15,266 nt of DNA from an uncultured Clostridia bacterium (GTDB taxonomy: Bacteria > Bacillota > Clostridia > Christensenellales > Borkfalkiaceae), in the NCBI GenBank assembly GCA_959605945.1, contig CAUHGY010000042.1, positions 1-15,266 of the forward strand, read 5' to 3'. Made by a program: the position numbers and the translations under genes. Shown here in pieces: positions 1 to 6,046 of the stretch. The notes beneath the pieces were generated by a model. That model ran no database searches. It saw only the letters and a program-made list of their open reading frames with translations, and had not been told where the DNA came from. Position 1 is the stretch's first letter, and each line of letters starts with the position of its first letter.

Positions 1-212
1 TTGTACTGTTTGTAGAAGCGCACGGTGTCTGTGTAGTAGATAAGTTCTCCTACAACGCCGGACTGACATCCGTAATTGAGGACGTCTGTGAATATGTGTT
101 TTTTGTCGTCATATTCACTCCAACGGTCTATGACATAATTGCAAACCCGCTTCAAGAGCGGGCTGTTGGAATTGCGTTTAATTTCTTTGATATTGGCAAG
201 AGTCAGTTTCAT
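1..212 (-). CDS. DUF7222-like small protein (3' part beyond window)
   Basis: The first 70 codons of a minus-strand gene are present; the rest lies beyond base 1. It starts with MKLTLANIKEIKRNSNSPLL and continues through a conserved-looking stretch with YVIDRW (residues 28-33) and GCQSGVVGELIYY (residues 50-62). From memory this pattern fits the DUF7222 family found in Firmicute phages and conjugative elements; its function is not known. The start is firm: an AAGGAGGTAATGTA leader precedes the ATG, and the ATG overlaps the TAA stop of the upstream gene (TAATG), so translation is probably coupled. It is the last visible gene of a four-gene accessory cluster. Confidence 0.7.
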   Translation of the reverse strand, partial: MKLTLANIKEIKRNSNSPLLKRVCNYVIDRWSEYDDKKHIFTDVLNYGCQSGVVGELIYYTDTVRFYKQY

Positions 213-436
213 TACATTACCTCCTTAAAGTTTTTTAAATAAATTTTTTCGAATACACGATCGTATTCAAAATAGATGCCTTTTTTGTCTTTGAATAAGT
301 CGTATTCTTTATGTGTAATTCTTCCGTTTGCTTGTACTATAAGAGATATAGTCTTTTTCTTTTTGTCCAGACTTAATACGTCAAAATAAATAAAATTTTC
401 ACCGTCGAAGTAATCGTATTGTTGAATATGTTTCAT
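212..436 (-). CDS. Hypothetical 74-aa protein
   Basis: I do not recognise this protein. It is short, soluble, and rich in aromatic and charged residues (MKHIQQYDYFDGENFIYFDV at the N-terminus, FEYDRVFEKIYLKNFKEVM at the end), with alternating polar/non-polar stretches that suggest a small beta-rich fold. No signal peptide or membrane segment is visible. Its start has an AAGGAGATAGAAA leader, which overlaps the stop codon of the 42-aa gene upstream. Its own stop overlaps the start of the next gene. The tight packing argues that it is a real gene in an accessory operon of the mobile element. Confidence 0.6.
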   Translation of the reverse strand: MKHIQQYDYFDGENFIYFDVLSLDKKKKTISLIVQANGRITHKEYDLFKDKKGIYFEYDRVFEKIYLKNFKEVM

Positions 437-447
437 TTTCTATCTCC

Positions 448-576
448 TTAAAGTGCATCGTCTGTTTCTTCAGGATTTGTCCAATCTCCTTTTACATCGC
501 CGTAAACCAAGTACCATGCGGAAAGTTCACTGTAACCTTGACTCATTAAGTTTTCTACTTGCTGTAATTTGTTCAT
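448..576 (-). CDS. Hypothetical 42-aa protein
   Basis: This is a very short minus-strand gene starting MNKLQQVENLMSQGYSELSA and ending GDWTNPEETDDAL, followed by TAA. It has a clear ribosome-binding site (CAAGGAGAAAGAAAATG), sits 14 bp after the 92-aa gene, and its stop codon is embedded in the Shine-Dalgarno of the next gene (TAAGGAG). The N-terminal half looks like one amphipathic helix and the C-terminus is acidic. I do not recognise a family. Spacing and the strong ribosome-binding site are the main support for calling it coding. Confidence 0.55.
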   Translation of the reverse strand: MNKLQQVENLMSQGYSELSAWYLVYGDVKGDWTNPEETDDAL

Positions 577-590
577 TTTCTTTCTCCTTG

Positions 591-869
591 TTAAATTATT
601 TTGTACCAGACTTTGTACTCTGTCTGAACTTCGACGGTCTGGTAATTTCCGAATTTTGTTTCTACTTCGATTTCGTTTATTTCGTCGTAATAACCTTTAA
701 ATTCATTTGTCTTATAGGGAATAGGTTGGCAGTATTTTGTTATATCTTCTAATACCTTGTTTCCGAACATATGTAAGTCATTTCCTATAAGTTTTCCGAT
801 ACCTTTATAACGGTAATTATCATTACCGCTATATTGTGTAACTGAGTAAGCTACTTTTTTTTCTTCCAT
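591..869 (-). CDS. Hypothetical 92-aa protein
   Basis: This is the first gene of the minus-strand accessory cluster. It begins MEEKKVAYSVTQYSGNDNYR and is rich in Tyr, Lys and Glu, with an alternating beta-like pattern near the end (VETKFGNYQTVEVQTEYKVW). No known domain, signal peptide or transmembrane segment is visible. The start is supported by AATAAGGAGATG followed by an A-rich 8-nt spacer. It is read away from the fold-back region at 924-1094, which contains a plausible minus-strand promoter and a terminator-like hairpin, so its expression may be controlled there. Confidence 0.6.
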   Translation of the reverse strand: MEEKKVAYSVTQYSGNDNYRYKGIGKLIGNDLHMFGNKVLEDITKYCQPIPYKTNEFKGYYDEINEIEVETKFGNYQTVEVQTEYKVWYKII

Positions 870-943
870 TTTTTTTCATCTCCTTATTATTTTTGTTTTT
901 TGACTTTTTCGGCAGGGGAAAAGTATCACAATCGGCTGAGTGT

Positions 944-972
944 GTTATTTTTCTTTGACTGACATAAGTCAA
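944..972 (-). promoter_or_regulatory. Possible minus-strand promoter for the small-gene cluster
   Basis: Read on the minus strand, TTGACT (972-967) is followed after 17 bp by AATAAC (949-944), a four-of-six match to the -10 consensus. It would drive the 92-aa gene and those after it. It lies inside the left arm of the fold-back, so structure or protein binding there could control it. The -10 is weak and the call is tentative. Confidence 0.35.
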
Positions 973-1000
973 TGAAAAAGATAAAAACGGTGCGTAAAAA

Positions 1001-1030
1001 GAAAAAGGCCTTACTCGAATGAGTAAGACT
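1001..1030 (-). terminator. Minus-strand terminator-like hairpin in the fold-back
   Basis: Read on the minus strand, a 9-bp stem with one G-U pair (arms 1029-1021 and 1016-1008) closes a 4-nt ATTC loop. It is followed, after an unpaired C at 1007, by TTTTTC. This has the form of an intrinsic terminator pointing toward the small-gene cluster. It is nested inside the longer arms, so it may act as an attenuator if transcription begins further upstream. Confidence 0.5.
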
Positions 1031-1254
1031 TAATTTCAAAATTCAAATTTTAAGTGCCATTTTTAGCCATTGACTTATGGCGCCGATTGTGATATACCCC
1101 CGCACGCGAAAAAGCAAAAAGATGCGAATTATTATTGTGAATGTTTTTGTTTATTTATTATTTTACGTCAATTACTTTGCATTGCAAACGTTTTTCTTCA
1201 GCAAGCGGAACATAAATTTAAATTCTGCTTTGCAGAAAATTTTGTCATATAGTA

Positions 1255-1283
1255 TTGACTATTGGGGAACAATATAATATAAT
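1255..1283 (+). promoter_or_regulatory. Sigma-A-type promoter of the first fic gene
   Basis: TTGACT at 1255-1260 and TATAAT at 1278-1283 are separated by exactly 17 bp, a near-perfect vegetative promoter. The predicted start point, around 1290, is about 25 bp upstream of the fic ATG. The TTG that could be read as an earlier in-frame start is the -35 box itself. Confidence 0.8.
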
Positions 1284-1305
1284 TAAATCAATAAAAGTTC
1301 CCCAA
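1262..1305. promoter_or_regulatory. Inverted-repeat operator around the fic promoter
   Basis: TTGGGGAAC (1262-1270) and GTTCCCCAA (1297-1305) form a perfect 9-bp inverted repeat with a 26-bp gap. The left half lies between the -35 and -10 boxes and the right half just after the predicted start point. This is the usual placement for a repressor operator. The left half should not be transcribed, so an RNA hairpin is less likely than protein binding. Confidence 0.55.
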
Positions 1306-1314
1306 GAGGTTAAG

Positions 1315-2253
1315 ATGGAAGATAATTTTAGCGAAATTCAGGAATTACTAAGGCGACGGGCAGATTTACAAGCAAGGTTAAGGTTTTTGCCATATAGCGG
1401 TTCTCCGGAAATAAAGAATAGGTCTAATGTTAAGTACTTATATATGCGTAAGCGTATTGCAGGAAAACTGACCTCTACTTACGTTGGGCAATATTCTGAC
1501 GAATTATATGACCGTTTACTTAAAATATCAAGAGATGTACGTGAAATAAACAGAGAGATTCGATATATAAATAAGGAACTTACTAGACTTGGATTTTCAG
1601 AGGGGGAACTATCATTACGTGTTTTACAAAATATAGATTTTGCACGTGTCAACATGAAGAACAACATTTATGATCAAGCGGTTTTGGAGGGCGTTGCAAC
1701 TTCTTTTCCACAAACGGAAGAGATTATCGAAAACGGTAAGGTAAACGGTGTAACCGCTACCGACGTTCAGAAGATACTTAACCTAAAACATGCTTGGGAG
1801 TTTGTTCTTGATAAAGATGTTATTGCATGTAATACAGATTATTATATTCTTTGTCATATTGCGCGTTTAATAAATGAAGGTTTTTTTGCCGAGGGGGGAA
1901 GAATAAGAGGTGTTCCGGTTACGATAGGCGGTTGCTCGTATATTCCGCCAATTCCTATTGAAGCCGATATAAAAGATAAGATAAAGGAACTTATATCTCA
2001 AAAAACAGAAGCGGTTGATATTGCCATAGACTTATGTCTGTACTGTATGAAGGCGCAAATATTTTTAGACGGGAATAAGCGTGCGGCAGTTATTTTTGCC
2101 AATCATTATCTTATTTCGCAGGGCAGTGGTTTTATAGTTATTCCTGAAAAAGACGTTCCTGAATTTAAGAAACTTTTGGTACGTTATTATGAGGGCGAAG
2201 ATATTGCAATTTTACGTTCGTTTATAAAAAATAAATGTTGGAGAAATTTTTAA
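1315..2253 (+). CDS. Fic-family protein with a non-canonical motif (Gln for His)
   Basis: Fic domains usually transfer AMP or another phosphate-containing group to a protein hydroxyl. The Fic core is at residues 170-300: a flap-like segment (GVPVTIGGCSYIPP, 199-212) and the motif QIFLDGNKR (248-256), which matches HxFxDGN[GK]R except that Gln248 replaces the catalytic His. The anion-binding and flanking residues are kept. The first 95 residues are basic and coiled-coil-like, with an RKRIAGKLTSTYVGQYS stretch (45-61) that may bind nucleic acid. I chose the ATG at 1315 because AAGAGG lies 5 nt upstream and a strong promoter ends before it; an in-frame TTG at 1255 is the -35 box. The gene stands alone between a promoter/operator and terminators. 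With no His, AMP transfer is doubtful; the protein may be a regulator, a toxin with altered chemistry, or inactive. Confidence 0.85.
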   Translation: MEDNFSEIQELLRRRADLQARLRFLPYSGSPEIKNRSNVKYLYMRKRIAGKLTSTYVGQYSDELYDRLLKISRDVREINREIRYINKELTRLGFSEGELSLRVLQNIDFARVNMKNNIYDQAVLEGVATSFPQTEEIIENGKVNGVTATDVQKILNLKHAWEFVLDKDVIACNTDYYILCHIARLINEGFFAEGGRIRGVPVTIGGCSYIPPIPIEADIKDKIKELISQKTEAVDIAIDLCLYCMKAQIFLDGNKRAAVIFANHYLISQGSGFIVIPEKDVPEFKKLLVRYYEGEDIAILRSFIKNKCWRNF

Positions 2254-2371
2254 TAAAAAATAAGAAGAGTTGATATAAGTTCCTAATTACATTAAAGTTT
2301 AAGTTTTGAAACGATTGGCAAAAACGGCATTTTGGGCAAAACAAGAACAAATGTTTGTATTTTTCTTTTAT

Positions 2372-2392
2372 CAAAATCGTCAGTAATTTACT
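2372..2392. repeat. Left copy of a 21-bp near-identical repeat
   Basis: This 21-bp segment, beginning CAAAATCGTCAGTAA, matches 12734-12754 at 20 of 21 positions in the same orientation. The right copy is the 5' arm of a strong terminator; the left copy has lost the full complementary arm. The two copies bracket the IS element, the second fic gene and the whole operon, so they could mark a cargo segment or simply be related terminators. Confidence 0.45.
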
Positions 2393-2416
2393 AATGTTTT
2401 GCTCTTTGAAAAAATC

Positions 2417-2490
2417 AGTTCGGTTCGAAAGACTCGGGTGAATACACCTTGTAATTCGAACTATTGAAGTCTAATTACAAGGTTTTTCAT
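2417..2490 (+). terminator. Terminator or attenuator with competing hairpins
   Basis: ACCTTGTAATT (2446-2456) pairs perfectly with AATTACAAGGT (2473-2483) and is followed by TTTTCATTTT, an intrinsic-terminator form with a 16-nt loop. Upstream, GGTG (2437-2440) can instead pair with CACC (2445-2448), and GTTCGAA (2423-2429) with TTCGAAC (2455-2461). Both alternatives invade the terminator's 5' arm. It lies about 190 bp after the first fic gene and before an oppositely oriented gene, so it may end a small leader-like RNA. No known riboswitch consensus was recognised. Confidence 0.5.
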
Positions 2491-2504
2491 TTTAAAATCA
2501 TTAG

Positions 2505-2534
2505 AAAAAGACAGGCGAAAACGCCTGTCTTTTT
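2505..2534. terminator. Strong bidirectional intrinsic terminator
   Basis: A perfect 13-bp stem (AAAAAGACAGGCG, 2505-2517, with CGCCTGTCTTTTT, 2522-2534) closes a 4-nt AAAA loop. The T-run on either strand makes it usable in both directions. It separates the rightward fic transcript from the leftward transposase transcript. Confidence 0.85.
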
Positions 2535-2590
2535 ATTATGCGTTGTCCAAGGTAAAAAAGTAAAACAGGTTAAAATTAATGTGTTATCAC

Positions 2591-3802
2591 TAAAATTTTA
2601 AATTTTGCAAGATTATTTTTTAATTTTCTTATCTTTTTGCCTTTCGTAATAAGTTGCTTCAAATTTGTTTGGTGTTTGGTATCTTATTATAGAATGGGGG
2701 CGTTTTTCGTTGTAAAAACACATATATTCGTTGATTGACCGGATAAGTTCGGCTTTTGATTTGTAATCTTTTCTATATAATTCTTCTTGTTTCATATTGG
2801 AAAAGAATGATTCACATACAGAATTGTCATACGGATTATGTGAACGAGAAAAAGATTGAACGATATTTAATTGTTTTGTGTATTTACGAAAACAATCCGA
2901 TATATAATTACTACCGTTGTCAGAATGAAAAATTAAAGACGCTGTTGGTTCTCTGGTTACGTAAGCCATACGCAATGTTGCTTTGGTTAGATTAGTTGAG
3001 TTTCTATCACCAAGTTTCCATGCAACAACTTTTCGAGCAAATAAGTCTATAATTACACAGATATAATATGTTTGATGATTTAGGGCAAAATAGGTTACGT
3101 CGCTTACCCAAACTTCATTAGGTCTTGACACCTTAAAGTTTTGCTTTATAATATTATTCTTTCTTGCTTGATTTAAGTAGTAAAGTGTTTTTGCACCACC
3201 ACGTATGCTAAACAATCCGTGTTCGTGCATAACGGATGCTACAAAACCTTCAGTAACGACAATCCCACGTTCCTTTAATACGGCTGCAATTTTTCCAGCG
3301 CCATATATTTGATTGCTTTCGTGATAAATTTCTTCAATTACAGGGAATAATTCTTGTCTTCTTTTAACAAGTTGAGTTTGTCCACGTTTTCCACGAAAGA
3401 TATGATTGTAATACGTGCCACGAGTAACGTCAAAAGCCTCGCATAGGATATTAACGCTATATTCATCACTTACTAACTCTTCTATAGTTTTTAGTCTGTA
3501 GCTTAAATCTGATTTTGCAGAACAAGGCGTTGCTTTCAAAATACGAATAATGGTTTCTAATCGTTTGCATTTTTGTTGTAGAATATGAAATTCTTTAAGG
3601 TTGACAGGACCTTTTTCTTCTTCGCGGATATTATTTATCCAATAATATGCTGTGCTTTTTGAGATGCCAGTTTTTTTAGAAATCTCTGCTACTGTTTTGC
3701 CACTATAATATAACCTTAATACAGTGGACTTTAAATTTTTCTTTTGTTCTTCCATAAGAACCCTCATAAAAATATGATAAACAATTATATCATAAAATTT
3801 TA
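2591..3802 (-). mobile_element. IS3-family insertion sequence, ends not firmly resolved
   Basis: A complete IS3-type transposase gene lies here with short AT-rich flanks. The only matching sequence found at both sides is TAAAATTTTA (2591-2600 and 3793-3802). This is itself a palindrome and therefore weak evidence for terminal inverted repeats. No typical TGTACTG-type IS3 end and no clear target duplication were seen. The given limits are the positions of that shared decamer, not proven ends. Confidence 0.45.
2613..3755 (-). CDS. IS3-family transposase, OrfA and OrfB in one frame
   Basis: This 380-aa protein inserts and moves its IS through a DDE integrase fold. Residues 10-45 form a helix-turn-helix (TVAEISKKTGISKSTAYYWI, 21-40) typical of IS3 OrfA. 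Residues 55-75 are leucine/isoleucine-rich and may dimerise. Residues 209-370 form the rve catalytic core, with D219 (VSDVTYF), D279 (HSDNGSNY) and E315 (NSVCESFFSN). The last two are 35 residues apart, as expected for DD(35)E. Most IS3 elements make OrfAB by a -1 frameshift; here one uninterrupted frame encodes both parts. I chose the ATG at 3755 because GAGGG lies 5 nt upstream; the 46 extra in-frame codons further up are AT-rich and not IS3-like. All catalytic residues are present, so it may be active. Confidence 0.9.
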   Translation of the reverse strand: MEEQKKNLKSTVLRLYYSGKTVAEISKKTGISKSTAYYWINNIREEEKGPVNLKEFHILQQKCKRLETIIRILKATPCSAKSDLSYRLKTIEELVSDEYSVNILCEAFDVTRGTYYNHIFRGKRGQTQLVKRRQELFPVIEEIYHESNQIYGAGKIAAVLKERGIVVTEGFVASVMHEHGLFSIRGGAKTLYYLNQARKNNIIKQNFKVSRPNEVWVSDVTYFALNHQTYYICVIIDLFARKVVAWKLGDRNSTNLTKATLRMAYVTREPTASLIFHSDNGSNYISDCFRKYTKQLNIVQSFSRSHNPYDNSVCESFFSNMKQEELYRKDYKSKAELIRSINEYMCFYNEKRPHSIIRYQTPNKFEATYYERQKDKKIKK

Positions 3803-3937
3803 AAGACGAATTTAATATAAACGGAGAAGATGTAAGTAAAATAAAATTTGTTTTGAACATTATTTTATATAAAAATGTAATCTGCCAATTCAAAGCTTTC
3901 TATTTTATCTTTATTATATGTGAAATTTTTTATAAAA

Positions 3938-3980
3938 ATCTTTACTTTTTGGCGATAATATGATAATATATCTTTACTTT
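3938..3980 (+). promoter_or_regulatory. Promoter of the HTH-Fic gene with flanking direct repeats
   Basis: A likely promoter is TTTACT (3941-3946), a 17-bp spacer and TAATAT (3964-3969). The 11-bp sequence ATCTTTACTTT occurs exactly twice, at 3938-3948 over the -35 box and at 3970-3980 over the start point. The copies are 32 bp apart, about three helical turns. The gene product has an N-terminal helix-turn-helix, so self-repression through these repeats is plausible. Confidence 0.5.
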
Positions 3981-3991
3981 AAGGAGCTCAT

Positions 3992-4894
3992 ATGATTGTA
4001 AATCAAGAAAAATTAAAAATGTTATTAAAAAAACAGAGTCTCACAAAGTCTGCTTTATGCGAAAAGATAGGTATTTCTTCAAGAACTATTGCTAAAATCG
4101 GAAAAGGCGAAGATATTGCGGAACGAATACTTAAAAAGATTGCCGAATATTTAGGTTGTGAATTAAAAGATTTAATTCAAAGCAATGAGATTTTGCAAAC
4201 ATTGCGTGATGAAAAAGCACATGGCTTAAAAGGGCGGCTTTATCATGAAACGCAAATTCGTTTGACATATAATTCAAATCATATTGAAGGCAGTCAACTT
4301 ACAGAGGATCAGACAAGATATATTTTTGAAACAAAAACACTCGGAAATTTACCGTCCAATATTCCGATTGACGACGTAATAGAAACGAACAACCATTTTA
4401 GGTGTATCGATTTCATAATAGATTTTGCGACCGAAGATTTGACTGAAGAGTTGATTCTTAAGCTTCAAGCATTATTAAAGACGGGAACAAAGTTTGCTGA
4501 TTATTATGGCGCGGGAAAGTATAAGGCACTTCCTAATACGGTCGGAGGCGTTGAAACTTGTAAACCGCAGGAAGTTCAAAAAGAAATGAAGAAACTTCTT
4601 AATTGGTATACTGCTTTTAAAAAAGTTACGTTTGATGATATAGTTGAATTCCATTATCGGTTTGAAACTATTCATCCGTTTCAAGATGGTAACGGCAGGA
4701 TCGGCAGACTTATTATGTTTAAGGAGTGCTTGAAAAACGATATTGTACCGTTTTATATAGACGATAGATATAAGTCTCAATATTATAACGGATTAAGGCA
4801 GTGGAAAGAAGAAAAAGGTTTTTTACTTGAGACCTGCCGTTTCGGGCAAGATTTATATAAGCAGCTATTAGATTATTTTGAGGTAAAATATTAA
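3992..4894 (+). CDS. XRE-type HTH protein fused to a canonical, self-inhibited Fic domain
   Basis: This 300-aa protein joins a DNA-binding head to a Fic transferase. Residues 5-62 form an XRE/Cro-type helix-turn-helix (QSLTKSALCEKIGISSRTIA, 15-34). Residues 95-100 (SNHIEG) match the inhibitory helix motif (S/T)xxxE(G/N), with E99 as the expected blocking glutamate. Residues 228-239 are HPFQDGNGRIGR, the full catalytic motif with His228. With both motifs present it should be a competent but auto-inhibited AMP transferase. The start is firm: AAGGAGCTCAT precedes the ATG. It has its own promoter with direct repeats and no separate antitoxin gene. It ends 143 bp before the large operon and is read in the same direction, so read-through is possible. 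Related HTH-Fic proteins are often regulatory or toxin-like, but its target is unknown. Confidence 0.9.
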   Translation: MIVNQEKLKMLLKKQSLTKSALCEKIGISSRTIAKIGKGEDIAERILKKIAEYLGCELKDLIQSNEILQTLRDEKAHGLKGRLYHETQIRLTYNSNHIEGSQLTEDQTRYIFETKTLGNLPSNIPIDDVIETNNHFRCIDFIIDFATEDLTEELILKLQALLKTGTKFADYYGAGKYKALPNTVGGVETCKPQEVQKEMKKLLNWYTAFKKVTFDDIVEFHYRFETIHPFQDGNGRIGRLIMFKECLKNDIVPFYIDDRYKSQYYNGLRQWKEEKGFLLETCRFGQDLYKQLLDYFEVKY

Positions 4895-4921
4895 AAACTG
4901 GTAAGTTGCCGTAAAGTGTAA

Positions 4922-5028
4922 TCCTATTTAGGTAATAAGCCCTGAAAAAGAAAAATTAAATTTTTTTGATAAAAATGTTAAGTTGTGAAAATTTTGTTTC
5001 TATATAAGGGTGGAAAATCTAAATAGGA
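4922..5028 (+). promoter_or_regulatory. Distant complement of the operon's first Shine-Dalgarno
   Basis: TCCTATTTAG (4922-4931) is perfectly complementary to CTAAATAGGA (5019-5028). The latter contains most of the AGGAG ribosome-binding site of the first operon gene. In a transcript reading through from the HTH-Fic gene this pairing would hide the site. In a transcript started near 5013 the left half would be absent. The arrangement would insulate the operon from read-through, or the two halves may form an operator around the promoter. Confidence 0.4.
4976..5010 (+). promoter_or_regulatory. Promoter-like block of the large operon (copy 1)
   Basis: The block opens with TGTTAAGTTGTGAAAA and ends with TATATAAGGG. 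It matches the block at 8654-8688 at 24 of 35 positions without gaps; the first 16 bases match at 14. The distance to the next start codon is also similar (62 against 66 bp). TATATAA could serve as a -10 element, but no good sigma-A -35 box lies at the right distance. That fits recognition by an alternative factor such as the sigma-like protein encoded at 6047-6958. Confidence 0.5.
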
Positions 5029-5037
5029 GAAAATCAA

Positions 5038-5379
5038 ATGCAAACAAAAGTATTCTGCAGGACAACAGCAAAGAGTATTCAAACATTTTATGTAACGGTT
5101 AACGGGGAGACAAAAACATTATTTAGTCAAACGTTTCGTAGAAGTAATAAAGCGTTTTTTGAAAAAGGGGTAAACATAAATTCGCTTGGGAACTTTAAAA
5201 ACGCTCATAGCGAATCTGTTAGAAAAACTTTAGATAAGTTGCCGTCTTATTTACATTATATTGAAAAAGAATATGACGTAGTAATTTATAAAAAAACAGA
5301 ATCCAAAAAATACAAAAAAACTAAACCATATAAAAGGTCAATGTTTGATTGGAGAGATTATATGTGGGAATTTGCATAA
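5038..5379 (+). CDS. Small basic protein, first gene of the operon
   Basis: The protein is 113 aa. Residues 1-90 look like a compact alpha/beta fold, starting MQTKVFCRTTAKSIQTFYVT and including SLGNFKNAHSESVRKTLDKL (49-68). The segment around residues 84-100 is very lysine-rich, and the tail holds several Trp and Phe residues (FDWRDYMWEFA). There is no signal peptide or membrane segment. I cannot name a family, although the N-terminal pattern (VFCRTT, then F-rich, then a KLPxYxxYIEKEY stretch) looks like a conserved small protein I recall vaguely from gut clostridia. A GGAG site 8 nt upstream supports the start. It ends 16 bp before the CARF-like gene, with an intervening AAGGAG site, so the two are co-transcribed. 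The basic region suggests nucleic-acid contact. Confidence 0.65.
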   Translation: MQTKVFCRTTAKSIQTFYVTVNGETKTLFSQTFRRSNKAFFEKGVNINSLGNFKNAHSESVRKTLDKLPSYLHYIEKEYDVVIYKKTESKKYKKTKPYKRSMFDWRDYMWEFA

Positions 5380-5395
5380 AAAAAGGAGAAGAATA

Positions 5396-6031
5396 ATGAA
5401 AATTGTATTTAGTAATTTACCGATGAAAAAAGAATTACATGCATTTAAATATATTGTTGATGGTAACGCATCTATTGAATACGACGGTGAAGTAATCTTT
5501 CCTGTTAATTCCGTACTTGCAAAATGTATGAAAAAAGGCGAAAAAGTTAAGGTTGTACTTTTATCTAAAGTTGATTTGGAAGGTAACAGCGCAATTAATG
5601 CCGGGATTTTTCAAAAAGAATTGAACGATATTAACAGAAAAATTGGTGCTGATATAGAGTATGTAACGTTAGCAACTCCTTTTGAAGAAACTAAAGACAT
5701 ACATGAAACGTTGCTTCGTGATATGATAAAAAAGCTTGAAAATGACGCTGAAATTATCGGGGATGTAACATATGGGCCGAAGCCGTTACCTATTATTATG
5801 TTTTCTGTTATGAATTTTGCCGAAAAATTCTTTAAGGCTAAAATTAAAAGCATTGTTTATGGAAAAGTAAACTTTATAGATGATGGTAGCGGAACAGGAA
5901 AAACTAAACCTGTTAATCCTATTTTATACGATATAACGCCGTTATATTATCTTAATTCCGTAACAAACGCTATGGAATACAAAAATTCGGAGGATGCTCT
6001 TAAAGCATTAGATACTTTACTCGAAATTTAA
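5396..6031 (+). CDS. Lone CARF-like protein, TM1812 / DxTHG type
   Basis: The protein is 211 aa. CARF domains of the TM1812/Csx1-related group bind cyclic oligoadenylates or similar ligands and usually control an attached effector. Here the hallmark region is DVTYGPKPLP (123-132), a variant of the DxTHGxRxxP motif. It is followed by IVYGKV (153-158) and YDITPLYYLN (178-187), in the order and spacing I expect for TM1812 proteins. The N-terminus (MKIVFSN) and the strand VKVVLLSK (51-58) fit a Rossmann-like start. Almost the whole length is used by this domain, so no HEPN, nuclease or other effector is fused. I chose the ATG at 5396 because AAGGAG lies directly upstream; the open frame extends 17 codons further into the previous gene. 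No CRISPR array is visible. It may be the sensor of this operon. Confidence 0.7.
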   Translation: MKIVFSNLPMKKELHAFKYIVDGNASIEYDGEVIFPVNSVLAKCMKKGEKVKVVLLSKVDLEGNSAINAGIFQKELNDINRKIGADIEYVTLATPFEETKDIHETLLRDMIKKLENDAEIIGDVTYGPKPLPIIMFSVMNFAEKFFKAKIKSIVYGKVNFIDDGSGTGKTKPVNPILYDITPLYYLNSVTNAMEYKNSEDALKALDTLLEI

Positions 6032-6046
6032 GGAGAAGCAAGTATT

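Larger units (their letters stand above)
924..1094. repeat. Nested fold-back of three complementary arm pairs
   Basis: Three separate segment pairs are complementary and perfectly nested. Segment 924-936 (TATCACAATCGGC) pairs with 1082-1094, 13 of 13. Segment 963-974 (CATAAGTCAATG) pairs with 1068-1079, 12 of 12. Segment 982-993 pairs with 1054-1065, with one mismatch and two G-T pairs. Inside them lies a fourth hairpin at 1010-1027. A 26-nt bulge (937-962) sits only on the left arm and contains AGTGTGTTAT. The arm TTGACT (1070-1075) and the local TTGACT (955-960) both complement AGTCAA (967-972), so two folds compete. The structure could be a conjugation or replication origin, or a structured leader or operator pair; the sequence alone does not decide. 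Confidence 0.75.

Noticed and set aside
453..752. A 99-codon plus-strand frame
   Set aside because: It lies opposite two minus-strand genes with good ribosome-binding sites and translates into an implausible Phe/Cys-rich sequence.
1070..1277. Two overlapping short plus-strand frames between the fold-back and the first fic gene
   Set aside because: They lack ribosome-binding sites, have low-complexity translations rich in Cys and Phe, and overlap the arms and promoter of the regulatory region.
2430..2490. A TPP riboswitch, considered because of the ThiC-like gene
   Set aside because: The conserved CTGAGA and ACCTGATCTGG-type segments are absent, and the element is not upstream of the ThiC-like gene.
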